NCBI RefSeq assembly: GCF_021390535.1
Contig: NZ_JAJUXG010000021.1
Location: 1 to 64,000, forward strand
Length of the DNA: 64,000 nt
Direction of reading: 5' to 3'
Source of the DNA: Dyadobacter sp. CY312
GTDB taxonomy: Bacteria > Bacteroidota > Bacteroidia > Cytophagales > Spirosomataceae
The position numbers and the translations under genes were made by a program. Positions 61,690 through 64,000 of the stretch are shown here, piece by piece (within the stretch, counting starts at the first letter, position 1; each line of letters opens with the position of its first letter). The notes below the pieces were generated by a model. The model ran no database searches. It had not been told where the DNA came from and was given only the letters and a program-made list of their open reading frames with translations.

Positions 61690-61895
61690 GCTGTACCTTA
61701 ACTCTTTTTGCTTGTTACAGGATATTGACACGGACATGGCTCTTTATACTGATTCATGACATGCGGGTATTTAGTCCAATGGGGTGTTTAACTACTGTAA
61801 CTTCTCTACATTCCCACCTTCTCTACCTCCTTAACTACTATACCTCCTTAACTACTCTCTCTTCTTAACTTCTCCCTTCCTTTGCTTTTACAACA
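61690..61895 (-). repeat. AGTTA repeat, locus E, inverted half
   Basis: The second part of the gap before nadA holds the complementary pyrimidine-rich units (CTCCTTAACTAC, CTCTTCTTAACTTCTCCC), so the whole gap has an inverted arrangement around a central non-repeated stretch near 61700-61795. The nadA promoter must lie at its right end, but no TAnnTTTG box was found. Confidence 0.5.
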
Positions 61896-61954
61896 CTAAT
61901 TATCGTACTTAGGCATGGATTTTAACCACCAACCGAAGCCAATTATTCACCAGA

Positions 61955-62950
61955 ATGACAAAAATTGAAGAGCAGGTTAATCGTTACGGTTATGTAACGG
62001 AAGCCGTTGCAGATGATATTGACCTGATTGCAGAAATCAATCGCTTAAAAAAGGAAAAGAACGCCGTGATTCTCGCTCATTACTATGTGAATGAGGAAAT
62101 TCAGGATTTGGCCGACTACATCGGTGATAGCCTTGGTTTGTCGCAGCAGGCCGCAGCCACGGAAGCGGACATGATCGTTTTTTGCGGAGTTCACTTTATG
62201 GGCGAAACTGCCAAAGTTTTAAGTCCTAATAAAAAGGTAGTTATTCCTGATCTGAACGCCGGATGTTCACTTGCGGATTCAGCACCTGCTGATAAGTTCG
62301 CTGCTTTCAAAGCACAATATCCTGATCATATCGTCATTAGTTACATTAACTGTTCGGCGGAAATTAAGGCATTGACTGATATTGTATGTACATCTTCCAA
62401 TGCATTACAGATCGTTGAAAGCCTGCCAAAAGATCAGAAAATCATTTTTGCTCCTGACGCAAACCTGGGCCGTTATGTATCTCATAAAACAGGACGTGAA
62501 ATGGTGCTATGGGATGGCGCCTGTATTGTCCACATCGATATTTCTAGAGAAAAATTAAAGGCATTACGGGAGGAACATCCGGATGCATTATTGATTGCCC
62601 ATCCGGAATGTAAGGAAGATATTCTGATGCAATCTGATTTTGTAAGCTCAACAACCGGATTGCTAAAATTCGTGAAGGAATCAGATCACGACAAATTTAT
62701 TGTAGCTACCGAAGCTGGGATTCTTCACAAAATGAAGCAGTCGGTTCCACATAAGAAATTAATTCCTGCACCTGGTTCGGACAACAATACCTGTGCCTGC
62801 TCGGAATGTCCGTATATGAAAATGAACACATTAGAAAAGGTCTACAACGCACTTTTGTACGAACAACCAGAGATTTTGGTCCCGGAAGAAATTCGTGTAA
62901 AAGCCTACGAGTCGGTAGCCAGAATGCTGGAACTGAGCAAAGGGATTTGA
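61955..62950 (+). CDS. nadA: quinolinate synthase A
   Basis: Condenses iminoaspartate with dihydroxyacetone phosphate to quinolinate in NAD synthesis, using a 4Fe-4S cluster. The 331-residue protein has [20 protein letters not shown] near the start, [13 protein letters not shown], cluster ligands most likely C104 (NAGCSLADS), C190 (DGACIVH) and C285 (in CACSECPYM), and EAGILHKM. It precedes nadB, the enzyme that makes iminoaspartate, with a 182-bp gap that carries a REP-like element. Confidence 0.97.
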   Translation: MTKIEEQVNRYGYVTEAVADDIDLIAEINRLKKEKNAVILAHYYVNEEIQDLADYIGDSLGLSQQAAATEADMIVFCGVHFMGETAKVLSPNKKVVIPDLNAGCSLADSAPADKFAAFKAQYPDHIVISYINCSAEIKALTDIVCTSSNALQIVESLPKDQKIIFAPDANLGRYVSHKTGREMVLWDGACIVHIDISREKLKALREEHPDALLIAHPECKEDILMQSDFVSSTTGLLKFVKESDHDKFIVATEAGILHKMKQSVPHKKLIPAPGSDNNTCACSECPYMKMNTLEKVYNALLYEQPEILVPEEIRVKAYESVARMLELSKGI

Positions 62951-62974
62951 TTGAAGAAGAAAGAAGGGAATGTA

Positions 62975-63000
62975 GTTAAGGAGTTATAGAAGTTAAGAAT
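62975..63000 (+). repeat. AGTTA repeat, locus C
   Basis: A short run of three AGTTA units (8-9 bp period) after the nadA stop, 30 bp before REP copy C. Confidence 0.5.
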
Positions 63001-63030
63001 TACCGGGGTCGCGGACGACAATTAAGAATT

Positions 63031-63076
63031 AGCCTGAAAGGCTTTTATCCCTCAGCCCAGGGCATCGCCCTGAGGG
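63031..63076 (+). repeat. REP-like two-hairpin element, copy C
   Basis: AGCCTGAAAGGCT followed by CTCAGCCCAGGGCATCGCCCTGAG, nearly identical to copy A. It sits between nadA and nadB, which are normally one operon, and could affect mRNA processing or relative expression. Confidence 0.7.
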
Positions 63077-63132
63077 AATTAAATAGATGGGGACAAGTTA
63101 ATAGATCAGATTATAAACACCAATTATAACCA

Positions 63133-64000
63133 ATGCCGCAGTTCGATTTTCTCATTATTGGATCAGGGATTGCCGGACTGAGCTACGCAGCCAAGCTGGC
63201 AAGACATTTTGAAGCATCAAAGCAGGAGATTTCCATCGCCGTGATCACGAAGGTGCAGGCAGATGAAACAAATACAAAATACGCGCAGGGTGGTATTGCA
63301 GTAGTTTGGGCTGAGTCGGATTCGTTTGAGAAACACATCCAGGATACCATGGATGCCGGTGATGAGGTTAACAAAAGGAACATCGTTGAGATTGTGGTTA
63401 AAGAAGCTCCTGAAAGAATTCAGGAGCTGATTGACTATGGCACCCGCTTCGACAAAGAAACAGGTGGCGAATACGATCTTGCCAAAGAAGGCGGTCACTC
63501 CGACAACCGGATTCTGCATTTTAAAGATATAACCGGAGCGGAAATTGAGCGTGCACTTTTGGAGGAAGTAAACCGTCACAAAAGCATACAGATATTCACT
63601 CATTACTATGCTGTTGAGCTCATTACGCAGCATCATCTGGGTGAGACGGTATATCGTTATCAGGAGGACATCAAATGTTTCGGTGCCTATGTTTTGAATC
63701 GCCAAACGGGTGAAGTGGAAAAGTTTCTGGCCAAAACTACCATGCTTGCAACAGGTGGAATTGGGAATATATACCAAAGCACTACAAACCCAACCATTGC
63801 TACCGGAGACGGTATTGCCATGGCCTATCGCGCCAAAGGGATTTGTGATAACATGGAGTTTATCCAGTTTCATCCCACGAGTTTTTACCAACCGGGGAAA
63901 AAACCTTCCTTTCTTATATCCGAGGCTGTGCGTGGATTCGGAGGAATATTGAAACGTGCCGATGGAAGTACCTTCATGGAACTTTACGATACGCGTCTTT
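63133..64000 (+). CDS. nadB: L-aspartate oxidase NadB, N-terminal part (runs off the window)
   Basis: The frame opens with ATG at 63133 and is still open at the window end after 289 codons. It starts MPQFDFLIIGSGIAGLSYAA, the FAD-binding fold of the succinate dehydrogenase/aspartate oxidase flavoprotein family. Further on come TKYAQGGIAVVW, the GGHSDNRILHF block, TTMLATGGIGNIYQ and FIQFHPTSFY, then SEAVRGFGGIL with active-site Arg. NadB oxidises aspartate to iminoaspartate for NadA encoded just upstream. The C-terminal part lies outside the window. Confidence 0.95.
   Translation, partial: MPQFDFLIIGSGIAGLSYAAKLARHFEASKQEISIAVITKVQADETNTKYAQGGIAVVWAESDSFEKHIQDTMDAGDEVNKRNIVEIVVKEAPERIQELIDYGTRFDKETGGEYDLAKEGGHSDNRILHFKDITGAEIERALLEEVNRHKSIQIFTHYYAVELITQHHLGETVYRYQEDIKCFGAYVLNRQTGEVEKFLAKTTMLATGGIGNIYQSTTNPTIATGDGIAMAYRAKGICDNMEFIQFHPTSFYQPGKKPSFLISEAVRGFGGILKRADGSTFMELYDTRL

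Noticed and set aside
63217-63891. 224-codon minus-strand frame over nadB
   Set aside because: The plus strand encodes clear aspartate oxidase motifs through the whole region; the antisense frame is a by-product of codon use.

Overview
The window looks like part of the chromosome of a Bacteroidota bacterium, most likely order Cytophagales, family Spirosomaceae (Dyadobacter-like). The reasons are two SusC/SusD pairs with ECF sigma and FecR regulators, a giant protein with a type IX secretion (T9SS) C-terminal domain, a Bacteroidota-type TamB-like protein divergent from tsaD, promoter boxes of the TAnnTTTG type and almost no Shine-Dalgarno sequences. The genus is an inference. No tRNA, rRNA or CRISPR array was found.

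Layout. (1) 1-107 is the end of an IS3-like insertion sequence that continues outside the window. (2) 254-20 kb holds mostly core genes: two tandem PafA-type alkaline phosphatases, an M16 protease, a small lipoprotein, a thioesterase, the TamB-like protein, tsaD, a twin-cassette ABC ATPase, a DJ-1/PfpI protein, clpB and an exported YciI-like protein. (3) 19998-35797 is a SusCD locus made of oxidoreductases: ECF sigma, FecR, SusC, SusD, two paralogous FAD-dependent oxidoreductases, a lipocalin-like lipoprotein, an MFS transporter, and a Tat-type small subunit with its GMC oxidoreductase. It has no recognisable glycoside hydrolase. (4) 35966-42690 is a second ECF sigma-FecR-SusC-SusD set with no enzymes. 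(5) 42870-50094 holds a coiled-coil lipoprotein and, convergent with it, a 2215-residue T9SS beta-helix protein. (6) 50916-64000 returns to housekeeping genes: xylA, a PpiD/SurA-like foldase, an SCP2 protein, pdxJ, yqeY-cvpA, a lipoprotein hydrolase, rlmN, a PiT phosphate transporter, nadA and the start of nadB.

How the genes may work together. In both SusCD loci the SusC protein has an N-terminal STN domain, so ligand binding can be signalled through FecR to the ECF sigma factor. In the first locus the captured compound would meet two periplasmic FAD enzymes. A GMC/small-subunit pair resembling glucoside 3-dehydrogenases would oxidise a sugar or sugar-like substrate, and the MFS protein would carry a product inward. 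This oxidative, hydrolase-free locus is the best candidate in the window for an undescribed pathway.

The intergenic DNA carries several repeat families: a two-hairpin REP-like element in three copies, an AGTTA microsatellite-like repeat of 8-9 bp period at five loci, a 115-bp tandem duplication after the phosphate transporter, and a composite palindrome downstream of the TamB gene.
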